Shown piece by piece: positions 12,957 through 24,313 of a DNA stretch of 64,000 bases. Numbering within the stretch: position 1 is the stretch's first letter; the number at the start of each line of letters is the position of its first letter. The notes below the pieces were generated by a model. That model saw only the letters and a program-made list of their open reading frames with translations. It did not search any database and was not told the DNA's origin. A program made the translations under genes and the position numbers. Source of the stretch: Inia geoffrensis (lineage: Eukaryota > Chordata > Mammalia > Artiodactyla > Iniidae); NCBI GenBank assembly GCA_036417435.1, contig CM070904.1, forward strand, positions 41,264,408 through 41,328,407, in the 5' to 3' direction.

Positions 12957-13451
12957 TGTTGTAGGCTGGCTAACAGCCCCCAAAATGACCAGGCCCTAAT
13001 CCCCAGAACCTGTGAATATCTTACCTTACGTGGCCAAGGGCACCTTGCAGATGTGACTGATTAAGTTAAGGATCTGGTGGGGAGAACAGGCTGGATTACT
13101 CAGGTGGGTCCAATGCAATCACAAAAGACCCTATAAGAGGGAGGCGGGACGCAGTATGATGACGGAAGCAAAGAGACAGAGAAGAAACGACGGTGCTCAT
13201 GCCATACTCTTGGCTTTGAAGTTTGAGGAAGGGGCTAGGAGTGAAGGGTGTAGGCCGCCAGTGAAGCTGGAAAGGGCAAGGTACCTGTTTCTCCGTAGAG
13301 CCTCGAGGAGGAAGCAGTCCTGCTGACATCTTGACTTTAGCCTGAGGAAACTGATTTGGGGCTTCTGACTCCTAGAATTGTAAGAAAAAAATTTTCGGTT
13401 CTTTTAAGCGGCTAAATTTTTGGTAATTTGTTACAGTGGCAACAGAAAACA
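12957..13451 (+). mobile_element. MLT1-type LTR (ERVL-MaLR), sense
   Basis: Runs from 'tgttgtaggctggctaacag' through 'ccctaatccccagaacctgt', 'ggcaccttgcagatgtgact', 'gattaagttaaggatctggt', 'gggtccaatgcaatcacaaa' and 'cctataagagggaggcggga', ending near 'ggtaatttgttacagtggca'. The same blocks appear in antisense in the copies at 33623-34111 and 55021-55493, which confirms a shared family. No internal region is attached. Confidence 0.85.
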
Positions 13452-13493
13452 GTAAGCCCCGGGAAACAAATTAACATTAAAAAACATCTTTCC

Positions 13494-13705
13494 GGGGCTT
13501 TCCTGGTGGCGCAGTGGTTGGGAGTCCGCCTGCCGATGCAGGGGACGCGGGTTCGTGCCCTGGTCCGGGAAGATCCCACATGCTGCGGAGCGGCTGGGCC
13601 CGTGAGCCATGGCCGCTGAGCCTGTGCGTCCGGAGCCTGTGCTCTGCAACAAGAGAGGCCACAACAGTGAGAGGCCTGCGTACCGCAAAAAAAAAAAAAA
13701 AAAAA
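13494..13705 (+). mobile_element. CHR-2-type cetacean SINE
   Basis: Begins 'ggggctttcctggtggcgca', contains 'gggttcgtgccctggtccgg', 'gatcccacatgctgcggagc' and 'ggcccgtgagccatggccgc', and ends 'gaggcctgcgtaccgc' followed by an A run to 13705. It lies about 43 bp after the end of the MLT1 LTR. I could not see a convincing target-site duplication. The open frames that cross it on both strands are SINE artefacts. Confidence 0.9.
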
Positions 13706-14399
13706 CTACCCTGAAAGTAAAGGAGCAATGACGCTGAACTGTCCAGGAGAGCATCTAAGTCCTCAGCACCGACACCTAGCTCTCCAGAGGCGGGTTGCCC
13801 AAAGACCCCTGCTTCCTACCTCATCGTGGGGCTTCAGAGAATCTGTCTGCTATATTTAGGGGCGCCTTAATGTACGTGCTCCTTTTTCAGGAGACACGTC
13901 AGTTCAGGCTCAGGTCTCCAGGGCCTCAGCATCTGGTGGTGAAGCATATGTATAGCAGGCTTCGCATCAATATTTTTAAAATGCTTTTAAATTTGTGTCC
14001 TTAGTCCAATCAGATTTCTCTCTCTGCCTCCTGTCTGCCATTACGGCTTCAGGGAAAGGGACAGGATAAAGGCCACCTCAGATGGGAGGCGGATGTGTCT
14101 CTCAAACAGGGAGAAGGGAAAGCCCTCCTTCTTGCCAGGGTGGGTGATTGGTAGTAAAAGAGAAGGGGGGCTTGCAGGTTGGGGAAGCAGAGCAGAAGAA
14201 ATGTGTGTCGTGGTTTTCCCTGACTCAGGGCTGATGTTTTAGAGGTGAGAGTTTGGCTAAGGAAACAGAAGAAAGCTGAAGGTTTTCTGCAACGTGCGTT
14301 GCTTAGAACTCTGGGAAGAGCTCTGGGAAGGATTGGGAGGCCTGGATTGATGTATGTACCCTACTGTGTATGAAGTAGATGGCTGGTGAATGCCTACCG

Positions 14400-14782
14400 T
14401 ATAGCACAGGAAAAAAAGGTACAATCTGTTTGCAGGACATATATTGAGTTAACCTTAAAAATGCATTCCAGTACGCATTAGGTGCAGACAAATACTGTTG
14501 GATTCCACTTATACGAGGTACCTAGAATAGTCAAATTCATAGAGTCAGAAAGTACACCCATAGATGCCAGGCGCCAGGGGGTGAGGGGGAATGGGGAGTT
14601 AGTGTTTAATGGAGACAGAGTTTCAGTTTAGGAAGGTGAAAAATTCAGGAGATGGATGATGGTGAAAGCTGCGCAACAATGTGAATGTACTTTGTTCCAC
14701 TGAACTGTCAGTTAAATGTGGTTAAAATAGTATGTTTCATATGATGTGACTTTTACCACAATAAAAAAACAGTAACAAAAAA
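14400..14782 (+). mobile_element. old L1 (L1M) 3'-end fragment, sense
   Basis: 'ttggattccacttatacgag', 'gtacctagaatagtcaaatt', 'catagagtcagaaagtacac' and 'tgccaggcgccagggg' lead to 'gacttttaccacaataaaaa'. This is the familiar sense-strand L1M ORF2 end plus 3' UTR, ending in a degenerate A-rich tail. Confidence 0.75.
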
Positions 14783-17700
14783 AACTCTGCGAAGAGATGC
14801 CCTACGAGGTGCCACTCCAGAAGTAGGGCCTTATTGCCGCCCCAGAAGCTCCCTGGGTTTCCCGTGCTACAGAGAGTCTGCAGAAATGCCTTCATGCCCG
14901 GGGAAGGGTGGGATAGCTGCTGGTGCCAGCAGGCTTCACAGGAGAACCTGCTCTGATGCTCCCAGAGCACTGATCACGGGGCCCCAGCTGGATATGCCAC
15001 ACCAGGAGGGAGCCAGGTGGGCTGAGTTCTCATCAGCTTAGATGACAACAGCCCCTCATCAGGCCGAGAGGGAATGGTTTGTGAGATTTTCACCCTGAAG
15101 TGAGACTTTCCTGGTGGATGTCACCAGGGTGAGCAGCCAGCAGGTGGACGAGGGCCACTCTTACTGCAGATGCTGGCAGGGCCCTTCTTCATGCAGATCT
15201 GAGACCCTTGCTGGCTGCCAGGCACCCAGATACCATCCTGGAGGGGGGAAAGGGAAATGGCTGGAAGAAAAACTGCACATTTACCTGAAAATAATTATTT
15301 CAAATAGGAAGGAGGCTAATTAAAATGGCCAAAACTGAGCGAGCTTTAATTGGCATTTGTAGCTTTCCTGATTACCTGCTAGGAAGGGAGTTCTTAAGAA
15401 AGATTCCATCAGTCTATAATGAAATCATTGGAGTGGAGTGCATTTCTGTCCTTAGACTCAGCAAGAGCTGGCCTGCCCTGGCCTCCGTGCCTTAGAGGGC
15501 CCTTCTCTGACCTTCTTCTAGCCTGTTCTTTCCCTCAGACAAGGAGCCTCACTGGAGCCCATGCTTCCCCATCCATCCCCTTATCTAAACCCTGCTCAGC
15601 TGTCAGGACCTTGGAATTCCCTGCCCTCATTGCCCTGAACCAGCTTCAAGAAGTTATGGGGCCTCTTCTCTGAGTCTGACTCTACAGCCTAGATATGATG
15701 GGTGGACAGGGGTGGCTAATTTGTGAATTGAGCTTTGGGGGATTGACTGTAGTGCCCACTCACAAGTGTAAGACGGTCCCTCCGGGGGTAGAATCCAGCT
15801 GGGAGTGAGAGGAGAAGAGGGCTGGCCAGACGCCCAGGGCTGGGCCCACAGTCCCTGTGCTGCCACATTCCAGCCTGAAACTCCAAGTCATTCCAGGATT
15901 TTTCTTGAACCTTCATGTTCCAAGTCATGAAGACATACATGTTAAGTAGGAGAATAGAACTGATCTATTACAGGTTTGTAAATTTCAAAGATAACTTCCA
16001 ACTCTTTAGTCTTGTGGTTTGTGACCTCCTCTTGTATTCCAGTGCTGGTCCCCACGTGTGTTAGGGGCAACCTGGCATTGCATCATTAAATTAGGGACCT
16101 TGCTACACAGACGTGGAACATGTCATTACAAATGTTACGAGCCTTATCAAAGGAGAGGTCAAGGGCCTTAGAACATGCATAGCAAGGGCAGGAAGCTGGC
16201 CTGTTATACTGCTTGTTCCTCTGCACAGGTGTAAGGTGTGCCAGACTCCTGTCTTCACTAGGTGCATCCTACTCATCCATCGTGCGTCCCCTCCATCCAG
16301 GAAGGCTCCTGACTGTGCAGTGCTTGAGGCCCCAGAGCCATGCTCTTGCAGGACCCTGGGCATAGTGAACTTTCATTTCCATGTTTCTTTCATCTGTGTA
16401 TCCCAGGCCACCAGTGCAGGGTCTGCCCTATAGAACACGTTGTTCGAATGTCGTGTTAGCTGAGCAGTGGCTGCCCGCCCCCTCCCCTCCTCTCCTTGAT
16501 GTGCATGTAAACTGGGTTCTGTACCTGATTGAAGCAGTTCACGATTGCAGGACAGCAAGCTCACAGCTCTTCTATTTTTCTAGCATGTCACCCTCATTTC
16601 CTGGAAATCATGACCTCTTGAAACAAATTCTTCCTACTCTTCCTTGTCAACTGTTAGAGTTGAACTCTGGTCAGGAGCAACTTTGGGGAAGTAATGTGGG
16701 TGTCCTTGGTGAAGGTGATGAATGTGAATAGATCTGAAGTAGCAGATTCCATCTCTTACTTAGTCTTTCCAGGTAGAACATTATCATTTCCTATTATAAG
16801 GCCAGCAGCCCCTGCCCTCTTCATACCGTAATTGAAAAGAAGACAAACTTATCCATGTCTGACTTTCAGAGTTTAGAGGTGATAGGAGACAGAAAGACTA
16901 GCCATTTAGTAGTAGTTAATAATCTGCTGATTTCAGTCACCATTAAAGCCTAAGAAGGCTGCCTAACCGTCCCACATTGACAGCCACCGTCTTCAAAAAC
17001 TTAACTACGAGATACGCTGAGAATTCATACAGGTCCTTGCTTTATTTCTTTAGCTAAATTCTCTGTTAATTTTACATTTCCTGCTAAGCCATTCCCTTTC
17101 ATGTTGCTAGAATTGAAAATAATTAGATAACAGCGGAAAGCAATTAGTAACTTTTCCCCTTTTGGGTGATTTTTTTTTTTTCTCCCAAGGCTCAGGCTGT
17201 GTGGTGATTAAGAGAAAGATCAAGATGAACTCAAGTCTATGTGTTATGTACATTGCTAGACACTATGAATAGGAAAATGTGACCTCAGGCATCACAGAGG
17301 TGTTTGGAGGGTTCCAGGTCACCCGACCATATCCACTTACCAGGTGACTGTCCTTGTCTGAGAGCTCTTGTCTGAGAGCTCTTGTCTCAATAGTTGAGCT
17401 CAACCACCTGCTTCTCCATCATTCCTTAATGAGAATTCCCATCTGTTCCAGGCAGCTACTCTGAGAGCTTTCTGCCCAAAGCTTAAGAGAGCTAAATTTC
17501 AGACAATGCACAATGAGATTGTTCTGCAGCTATTTGAGCTAATTTTACCTGGGAGTACAGTTTTCCTCCAGTAAAGACAGCAGTATTTCAAGTTTAATAA
17601 ATAAAACATAATTAAGCATCAAATTGCCACTCTGCTTAAATGATTCATTCCAGGTAGAAATATATGACAGGAATGGTCACTAGTGAATACCTCTTCCTGG

Positions 17701-18949
17701 CCTGATGGAAAGACCTTTCCCACTAGTATAGTACAGTATTTTAACTACTTAAAAACATCAAAAGAGACCTCTTTTCTCTAGATTGTGACCTGCAAGTGAT
17801 GTGCTGTGATCCCAGTCCCAGAACTCAAGAGTTCAGCTAAATAGCAGGTGTCTGACAGGTCCATTCTCTGTAATGGCCTATTTTTCTCATGCCTGCCCCG
17901 AGCACATCCTTTCCATTCAAGACTGAAGTACCTACTTTTCTCTTGTTTACCAGGATTTCCCCATTGGTTATTGCCTTTAGGGAAACTACATTACTGTGCT
18001 ACTATTATCTGTCTACCTGCCTGTCACTGCCACTACTATAGCCTCCCAAAAGCTAGATTATTTATATGTACATGTAGATCTGCATACACACACAGAAAAT
18101 ACTTTTATAAATATTCATATTTCCTTATATTTTGTGACGAAGTGATTGGATGGATGGATGAAGAAATGGGTCAATTTCAGTAAGGTCTATTAGGGAAGAA
18201 GGTATAGGTAATAAAGATCCAGGTGTATAAGCAGCCTAGTGTCTAGTCTGCCATGGGGGTAGAGAAAGTGACCTTAAGAAGGTTTATTCCTGATCCCAGG
18301 GCATGAGCTATTTTTTCTGCCTTATGTTTATTCTTCTTGTGATCAGTAATGGAGCTCAAATGCTCCTAATGGTCTGAAAAGCGTTGCTACGATATATGCC
18401 CCTAAGTATTACTTAGATGTTAAAATTCTCATGAATTCAGCATTAGCACAGAGGGGCATGGCACCTGTTTTTGTTGGATATGACCACCTCAGTAAGTGAG
18501 GTGAAAATATGGCCAGCACTCTTCAGTGCAAAGACTCACGCTTTTCTCATTAGACTCTTTTAAGTACTAGGGATTTTGATCTTGGTGCTTCAGGAAAGAA
18601 TTCCCAGCAGGCCTTAGATTCCAGTTTCTGACTTCCTGGAGTAGTGGTCTTATATGGTAGCTTTTACTGTAGCCGCATTTTTATAGACACTAAGCATAAT
18701 GTAAGAGCATCACTTGGAAATACAACACAGTATCCTTGGGAGGGCCATGCAGTCCTTGGAAGAGCCTACTGACTTCAACATTATAATTTAAGGGAGGCTC
18801 CAGTCACATTTCTTAGGGGTCAAGAGGGTTTGGTAGGATTTGGAAAATTCTTCCTGAGCCAAGGCAAGAGACGGTGGAATCTTCTTTGCAGCCATGTCTT
18901 AAATTTCATTTCCAGTAGCCTTCCTCATTAATAGAAACTCTCTAGGCAG
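14783..18949. other. unassigned intronic sequence
   Basis: About 4.2 kb with somewhat higher GC in 14800-16700. Several open frames (for example plus 16113-16433 and 16381-16731) lack domain-like features and credible splice sites. A 14-bp unit CTTGTCTGAGAGCT is tandemly repeated about 2.5 times at 17353-17387. A weak MIR-like stretch may lie near 17190-17320. Confidence 0.5.
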
Positions 18950-19085
18950 AAGTACCAAGTGCTTAGTTCTGTGCTAAACACTTCATCTGCATCCATTTAT
19001 CATAAGATGTAGGTGTTATCACTCCCGTTGTATGGATGAGTTAATTGTTTTAGTAGAATTTACATAATTTGCCCAAGGTAACAGT
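18950..19085 (-). repeat. MIR-like SINE remnant, antisense
   Basis: 'gtgcttagttctgtgctaaa', 'cacttcatctgcatccattt' and 'tatggatgagttaattg' leading to 'tttgcccaaggtaacag' follow the antisense MIR order (size class of the trait, integrity of 'cattttacagatgaggaaac', then 'ttgcccaaggtcaca'). Confidence 0.6.
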
Positions 19086-19272
19086 AAAAAAAAAAAAAGT
19101 CTCTTTAGTTCTGTTAAACACCAAGGCCCACAGTTTGATAAGTACACTCTACTGACCACCTCTGATTTAGTCCTCAAAGAAATTATTTGACTTAAGGAGT
19201 CTCTACACACTTAATATTGCCCCCAGAACTATGTTGTAGGTTAAAAATAACATAGTTTAAAAATATCCTTTG

Positions 19273-19373
19273 AATAGATACATCTGTATGTATAACTGAA
19301 TCACTTTGCTGTATACTTGAAACTAACACAACATTGTTAATCAACTATGCTCCAATATAAGGTAAACATTTAA
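19273..19373 (+). mobile_element. 5'-truncated L1 3' end with target-site duplication
   Basis: Only 101 bp: 'gtataactgaatcactttgc', 'tgtatacttgaaactaacac' and 'caactatgctccaatataag', the last part of the cetartiodactyl L1 3' UTR. Identical 14-bp flanks AAAAATATCCTTTG at 19259-19272 and 19374-19387 delimit it. A very short but textbook L1-mediated insertion. Confidence 0.9.
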
Positions 19374-19804
19374 AAAAATATCCTTTGCCCATGAGTTGCC
19401 CAGTGGAAGGGGCCTCTGAATTGGGTTGTACCTCTAGCTACTAGTTATCCCCACTTACTCTAAATGTCTTCCCTTTTCATTTCCTTTGTATGTATCTGTC
19501 CTCTTTCCTTTGTTGGGTTTCCAGTCCTGCATACTTCTCGCCTGCTATTTCTTCATTTTTTGCCTACCCTCTAGTACCATTCAATGCCCAGTCATTTGAT
19601 AAATGTTTACTAAATGATTCCTTTTATACTAGAACATTCCCAAGAAGTAAATTGTTTTATTCAACTTGTTCCTGTTTTATTTCTAGCGGTTCTTTTCACA
19701 CTTGAAAGTAAATTAGGATCTTGAACCTGAAGAAATCTGAGAACCATAATGTCTGGCCTAAACGGATGATTGCACGCTGTGTAGCATATCGATTGCCACT
19801 CACC

Positions 19805-19935
19805 CCTGAGCTGATCGTCAGTGATAACCTAGAGCAATGGTCTTCAGTCTAATGTGGGTCAAGTTCATACTACAACTCTGAATGCCTTCCGTGGCCCTTA
19901 GAATCCTCCAAAGCCTCCATTGGACAGACTACTGG
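19805..19935 (+). repeat. possible L2 fragment
   Basis: 'aatgccttccgtggccctta' and nearby text resemble the L2 3' region ('cttgcatggccctgcatgat' type sequence). Short and diverged, so weakly supported. Confidence 0.35.
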
Positions 19936-20189
19936 GTCACTTTGTACAGGGGTGATGGATCTGATTTATTCTACGTAGTCCTGTGGATACATTGAATGTG
20001 TTAAGGGCATATCTAGTATACCGGTTGACTAATGGTGATTGTGAGTGTAGTACAGTATCAGGTGAAGATTCACCCAGTTTTCTCTTCACCTTAATCTGAG
20101 GATGGCCAAGGAAGAAATGAGGTGTGGTGAGCGAGAGTGTGTGCATGTACACTTGCTAGAACTATCAGCCTGCTTGCTTTAAAACACAT

Positions 20190-20650
20190 ATAAAGGATAA
20201 TAATAATAGCCTTTATTTGGCTCTTGGTGGGTGTGAGACACTGCTTTGAGAATTCTCACAGCCCTTTGTTTATGTGCTCTTATAATACTCATTTTAAAGA
20301 TGAGGAGAGGGCTTCCCTGGTGGCGCAGTGGTTGAGAGTCCGCCTGCCGATGCAGGGGACACAGGTTCATGCCCCGGTCCGGGAAGATCCCACATGCCGC
20401 GGAGCGGCTGGGCCCGTGAGCCATGGCTGCTGAGCCTGCGCGTCCAGAGCCTGTGCTCCGCAACGTGAGAGGCCACAGCAGTAAGAGCCCCGCGTACCAC
20501 CAAAAAAAAAAAAAAAAAACAAACAAAAAAGATGAGGAGACCAAAGCATAAACAATTTAAATAACTCACCTCAGTTCGCATAACACCCAGGTGTTTGGGG
20601 GTGGAATTTGCATTCATGGCACTTAACAACAGCGCCTGTGAATTCTGTCA
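20190..20650 (-). repeat. MIR, antisense, split by a CHR SINE
   Basis: Left half: 'aataatagcctttatttggc' to 'atactcattttaaagatgag'. Right half after the SINE: 'gaccaaagcataaacaattt', 'aataactcacctcagttcgc', 'acacccaggtgtttggg'. Together they give the antisense MIR order. The SINE at 20309-20527 and its duplication interrupt it, so the MIR is the older element. Confidence 0.65.
20309..20527 (+). mobile_element. CHR-2-type cetacean SINE with exact target-site duplication
   Basis: Begins 'gggcttccctggtggcgcag' and ends 'gagccccgcgtaccacc' plus an A-rich tail. The 13-bp duplication AAAGATGAGGAGA at 20296-20308 and 20528-20540 is perfect, which argues for a fairly recent insertion. It landed inside an older MIR. 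Confidence 0.95.
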
Positions 20651-20824
20651 TACGCTAAAGCTATTCTTTCTTAGTTTCTTGTGCAAAGAGTTCAATACAG
20701 ACATTCATAAATCCAGTGTATTCTAATTTAGACAGTTTGTAGAACTTAAAAACATCATTGAATATTAATCATAGCTTTCAGATTTTAAACTTATTGAAAT
20801 GAAATACAGAAAGTGAATATTTTA

Positions 20825-21167
20825 TAAATTTATTTATTTATTTTAGGCTGTGTTGGGTCGTTGTTGCTGTGCATGGGCTTTCTCTAGTTGCGGCGAGCAG
20901 GGGCTACTCTTCATTGTGGGGTGCAGGCTTCTCATTGCGGTGGCTTCTCTTGCTGCGGAGCACAGGCTCTAGATGCGCGGGCTTCAGTAGTTGCAGTGCG
21001 TGGGCTCAGTAGTTGTGGCTCGTGGGCTGTAGAGCGCAGGCCCAGTAGCTGTGGCACGTGGGCTTAGTTGCTTCTCGGCATGTGGGATCTTCCCGGACCA
21101 GGGCTCGAACGCATGTCCCCTACATTGGCAGGCAGATTCTTAACCACTGTGCCATGAGGGAAGTCCT
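20825..21167 (-). mobile_element. CHR-1-type long cetacean SINE, antisense, with exact duplication
   Basis: Starts with TTTA repeats, then 'ggctgtgttgggtcgttgtt', 'gggctttctctagttgcggc', repeated 'cagtagttg(c/t)' units, 'ggcatgtgggatcttcccgg', and ends 'ccatgagggaagtcc'. The 17-bp duplication AGAAAGTGAATATTTTA at 20808-20824 and 21168-21184 is identical on both sides. Confidence 0.95.
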
Positions 21168-21972
21168 AGAAAGTGAATATTTTAAAATAATGTATATCAT
21201 TGGAAAAACTCTTCATTTGTATATTCATAGAGGTTTAATTTTCAAATAGCAGTACTTTTTGAAAGTATTTAAAATTCCTCTTCGTATTATTCAGTGCATT
21301 GTCATCTTGGAAAAGAAAACTTGGCATGATAAAAATCCCCTAAATTAATTCCAAATTAGTTATCTAAACATGAAATTCAAGTAACATTTGCTTGTACACT
21401 ACTTAAGAAAGTATCTTATTTTATTCATCATTAATGGCTATAATAGTCCCAACAAAGAAAATGCAGGTGATGTTGGTTTGATGTGCAGTGGATTTTGTTC
21501 CTAGGATGTGGATAAAAACAAGAACAAAAACTGTTCAAAATTAATGAATAGCCCCACCTGCTATGGAGCAGATGTACAAACTGGGAAGTGTTGTGCGTGC
21601 ATCCATTGTCATCTTACCTGATTCCTTTGTCCTAAAGCATTAGCCAGGTTTGGCTTTCACCAGTAAATAGATAGATAGTTGGGTAAATGGTGTTCAGATT
21701 GACTTGTTCTCTGCTGTGCTCAGAATAAAGAAAGGAATTCAGAATATAAGAGAAATGGGCAACTGAAAGCCCCTGTGTATACTTACCCTGTGTTAAAGAA
21801 GTATATATAAAGAGTTCTTAACAACATCGTTCCTAGGCTGGGGTCTGTTTATTCCTTGTGACTTGGTAGATTTTAAAGAGCTGTAATAAAAATGATCCTA
21901 AACCATAGTTTCTTTAAGATGATGAACGTAGCAAATATCCATTAACAAATACCATGTCCAAAGGCATCATGC

Positions 21973-22140
21973 TAAAAGTGGGTGGTCAGTGGACAGGCTG
22001 GATCAGAACCACTTGGGACACTTAAAGACAAAAATATTCCTGGACTTCTCCCCCGGAGATGCTGATTTAGTAGGTCTGAAGTTATGCCATCAGATCTCTG
22101 TGTTCTCAAAGACATCCGTGATTAGGAATCAGTTGAGAAG
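21973..22140 (+). mobile_element. MER20-like DNA transposon remnant
   Basis: 'ggatcagaaccacttgggac', 'ttcctggacttctcccccgg', 'agatgctgatttagtaggtc' and 'ggaatcagttgagaa' follow MER20 (hAT-Charlie non-autonomous) order, including the terminal 'ttgagaa(ccactg)' motif. Immediately followed by a MER5A-like copy. Confidence 0.65.
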
Positions 22141-22142
22141 TG

Positions 22143-22352
22143 TAGTTTTCAACAGGGGGTGACATTTGGCAATGTGTGAAGTCATTTTTGGTTTTCAAAA
22201 CTGGGAGGGTGTGTGTGCTATTGGCATCTAATGGGTTGAGGCCAGGAATGCTGCTAAGTCTCTTACAATGCACAGGACACTCTTGTGTACCCACAAGATG
22301 AAATTATCCAATTTAAATCGTCAGTGGTGCCAAGGTTGAGACATGCTGGTCT
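22143..22352 (+). mobile_element. MER5A-like DNA transposon remnant
   Basis: 'tagttttcaacagggggtga', 'catttggcaatgtgtgaagt', 'catttttggttttcaaaact', 'gaggccaggaatgctgctaa', 'cttacaatgcacaggacact' and 'aggttgagacatgctgg' match the MER5A layout almost end to end. It is a non-autonomous hAT element with no coding capacity. Confidence 0.85.
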
Positions 22353-22796
22353 AGAAAATTATATTAGGGTGAGTAAAAGATGCACAAAAATATCATTCAT
22401 TCTTAATAAAATAAATGGCATTAGTCCAAAGACTCAAAAAATTAAGCAAAATCTCAAAAATGTCTTATCTTGGGATTATCATTTCATGGTATGGCTGGAG
22501 ACATTCCAGCTGAAAAAGTATGTGAGAAACATCTGCAACTGGTAGGATATTTGTATTGGGGATTATCTGGATAGATTATGCCTGTATTTAAGAAAAAAAT
22601 TTTTAACTGATCCTGAAATGTTAGCAAGGGAAAAAAAGTTTACTTGTAGAAAGCAGAAATTCCTTTTAAAATACTGACTGAAGTGAAAAATAGGGCCATT
22701 TACATAAATGCCATCTAAACAAGTAAACAAAAATCAAATCTAGGAAAAGTTCAGTTGATTTTTTTGGTGGTTTTGTCCTTTTTTGTCCTCCTATTA

Positions 22797-23302
22797 CTCT
22801 TTTTTTCTAGTTGTTGATTTTTTTTTTTTTTTTTGGAGTATAATTGCTTTACAACGGTGTGTTAGTTTCTGCTATACAGTGAAGTGAATCAGCTATATGT
22901 ACACCTATATCCCCTCCCTCTAGGACTTCTCTCCCACAAGCTCTCCCCACCATCCTGCCCATCTAGGTTGGTCATCACAGAGCACTGAGCTGAGCTTCCT
23001 GTGCTTTATAGGATGTTTCTGCTAGCTATTTATTGTATGCATGATAGCGTATATATGTCAATCCTAATCTCCCAATTCGTTCCACCCTCCCCTTCCCCTC
23101 CTGTGTCCACATGTCCGTTCTCTATGTCTGCATCTCTATTCCTGCCCTGCACATCGGTTCATCTGTACCATTTTTCTAGATTCCACATATATGCATTAAT
23201 ATACGATATTTGTTTTTCTCTTTCTGGCTTACTTCACTCTGTATGACAGACTCCAGGTCCATCCAGGAATGAAATTGGGTCATTTGTAGAGATGTGGGTT
23301 GA
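22797..23302 (-). mobile_element. second 5'-inverted (twin-primed) L1 insertion
   Basis: Antisense L1 3' end: T run at 22819-22834, then 'ggagtataattgctttacaa', 'ccacatatatgcattaatat' and 'cactctgtatgacagactcc'. At about 23262-23266 the strand switches: 'ggaatgaaattgggtcattt' and 'gtagagatgtgggttgacc' are sense-strand L1 ORF2 end. The two arms overlap, since 'ggtccatcca' antisense and 'gtgggttgacc' sense represent the same ORF2 bases. Flanking CCTCCTATTA at 22787-22796 and 23303-23312 is the likely duplication. It lies about 345 bp upstream of exon A. Confidence 0.8.
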
Positions 23303-23647
23303 CCTCCTATTATTATTCTTTTACAGATTCTCTTTTCTAGTTTTGTATCATCTCTAGAGATCAAATGCTCACAGGCAGGACATACAGAAAATTACTGAAT
23401 GTTACTTTGGTTTCTGTCAGTGCTGGGTTTGGATTAATAACGAAACCAATTAAATTCTCAAATACCTCCACTGACAACAATAAATGTTTAATTTCCAGAG
23501 AGAAATAAGGTTAGCTATGTTGAACACCTTTTGCAATCACAGTGATAACCAAACTTTTCAAACATTGGGGAATTGTGCAATTTCGTCCAAGAACAGCAGC
23601 AGCTTGATTTAATTAAAATAATAACAAAAGAATCCATGTTTTTTTAG

Positions 23648-23842
23648 CTGTCTCATGCATCTCTGGTAATAACCAGTCGGCAGAAGTGACAGAATGCCTC
23701 AAGCAGACAAATGGCATGCCTCCCCTTGTGCAAGAATGTACAGTACCCTGTCATGATGACTGCACCTTCACTGCTTGGTCCAAGTTTACGCCCTGCTCCA
23801 CGAATTGTGAAACAACTCGAAGTAGACGGCGACAGCTCACAG
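23648..23842 (+). CDS. THSD7B: THSD7B exon A (TSP1 repeats), partial gene
   Basis: A 195-bp internal exon between tttttttag| and |gtaggg, entering and leaving in phase 1, with 64 complete codons open. It begins ..VSCISGNNQSAE and ends RRRQLT plus a split Gly codon. The first half closes one thrombospondin type-1 repeat (ECLKQTNG..., then QECTVPC). The second half opens the next (TAWSKFTPCSTNC, a WSxF..CSxxC start followed by a basic RSRRR stretch). An N-Q-S glycosylation sequon is present. Known of the family: THSD7A/B are large type I membrane proteins with many extracellular TSP1 repeats and a short cytoplasmic tail. Joining to exon B is seamless (LTG|KSRKKEKC). Read-through past the donor stops after about 16 codons, which confirms the splice site. 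Identification as THSD7B is by recognition of the protein sequence, strengthened by exon B. Confidence 0.88.
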
Positions 23843-24313
23843 GTAGGGTGTGCTTTTCATTCTTTAGCCTCAGGCAAGTGATGCTCTCCTGAAACTGATC
23901 AAGGAGAATATATGTTCCAGAAGGATGGGAAATGGTATCAGGTCTCTCCCCTCCCCTCCCCTCCCTGCCATTATGCATCCTCAGTGCCAAAGCTTGGCAC
24001 ATAATAGATACTCAGTTAATACTTGTGAAACAAATGAAAGATGTGAACCATTCCAAAGCTATGAAGTTCTTCTCTATACAGCTTATAATCTTTGTAGTCA
24101 TAAATGGCAATTAATCCACCAACTTTCCTGGAGTAGTTAATGGCAGAGTTTCTGGTGTTTTTCATGCCAGGATCTCAGCAAGCTTGAAAGCAGTCTCTGA
24201 TTTGTAAAGAACATCAAAGGCAGATCTCACCTATGTCATTATCTTTTGCCATTACCTTATAAGTAACTTGATATTTTAAAATTTTAGTGGTGGAAGGCAA
24301 AAATTGAATTACA

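Larger units (their letters stand above)
1..23647 (+). other. THSD7B: THSD7B intron upstream of exon A (3' part)
   Basis: This stretch ends at a tttttttag acceptor immediately before the first recognised exon, so it is read as the 3' part of an intron. No plus-strand segment with TSP1-type Cys/Trp spacing flanked by splice sites was recognised in it. It holds the repeats listed separately; the remaining sequence is AT-rich and without visible coding structure. The host exon preceding exon A must lie outside the window or be too short to see. Confidence 0.75.
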
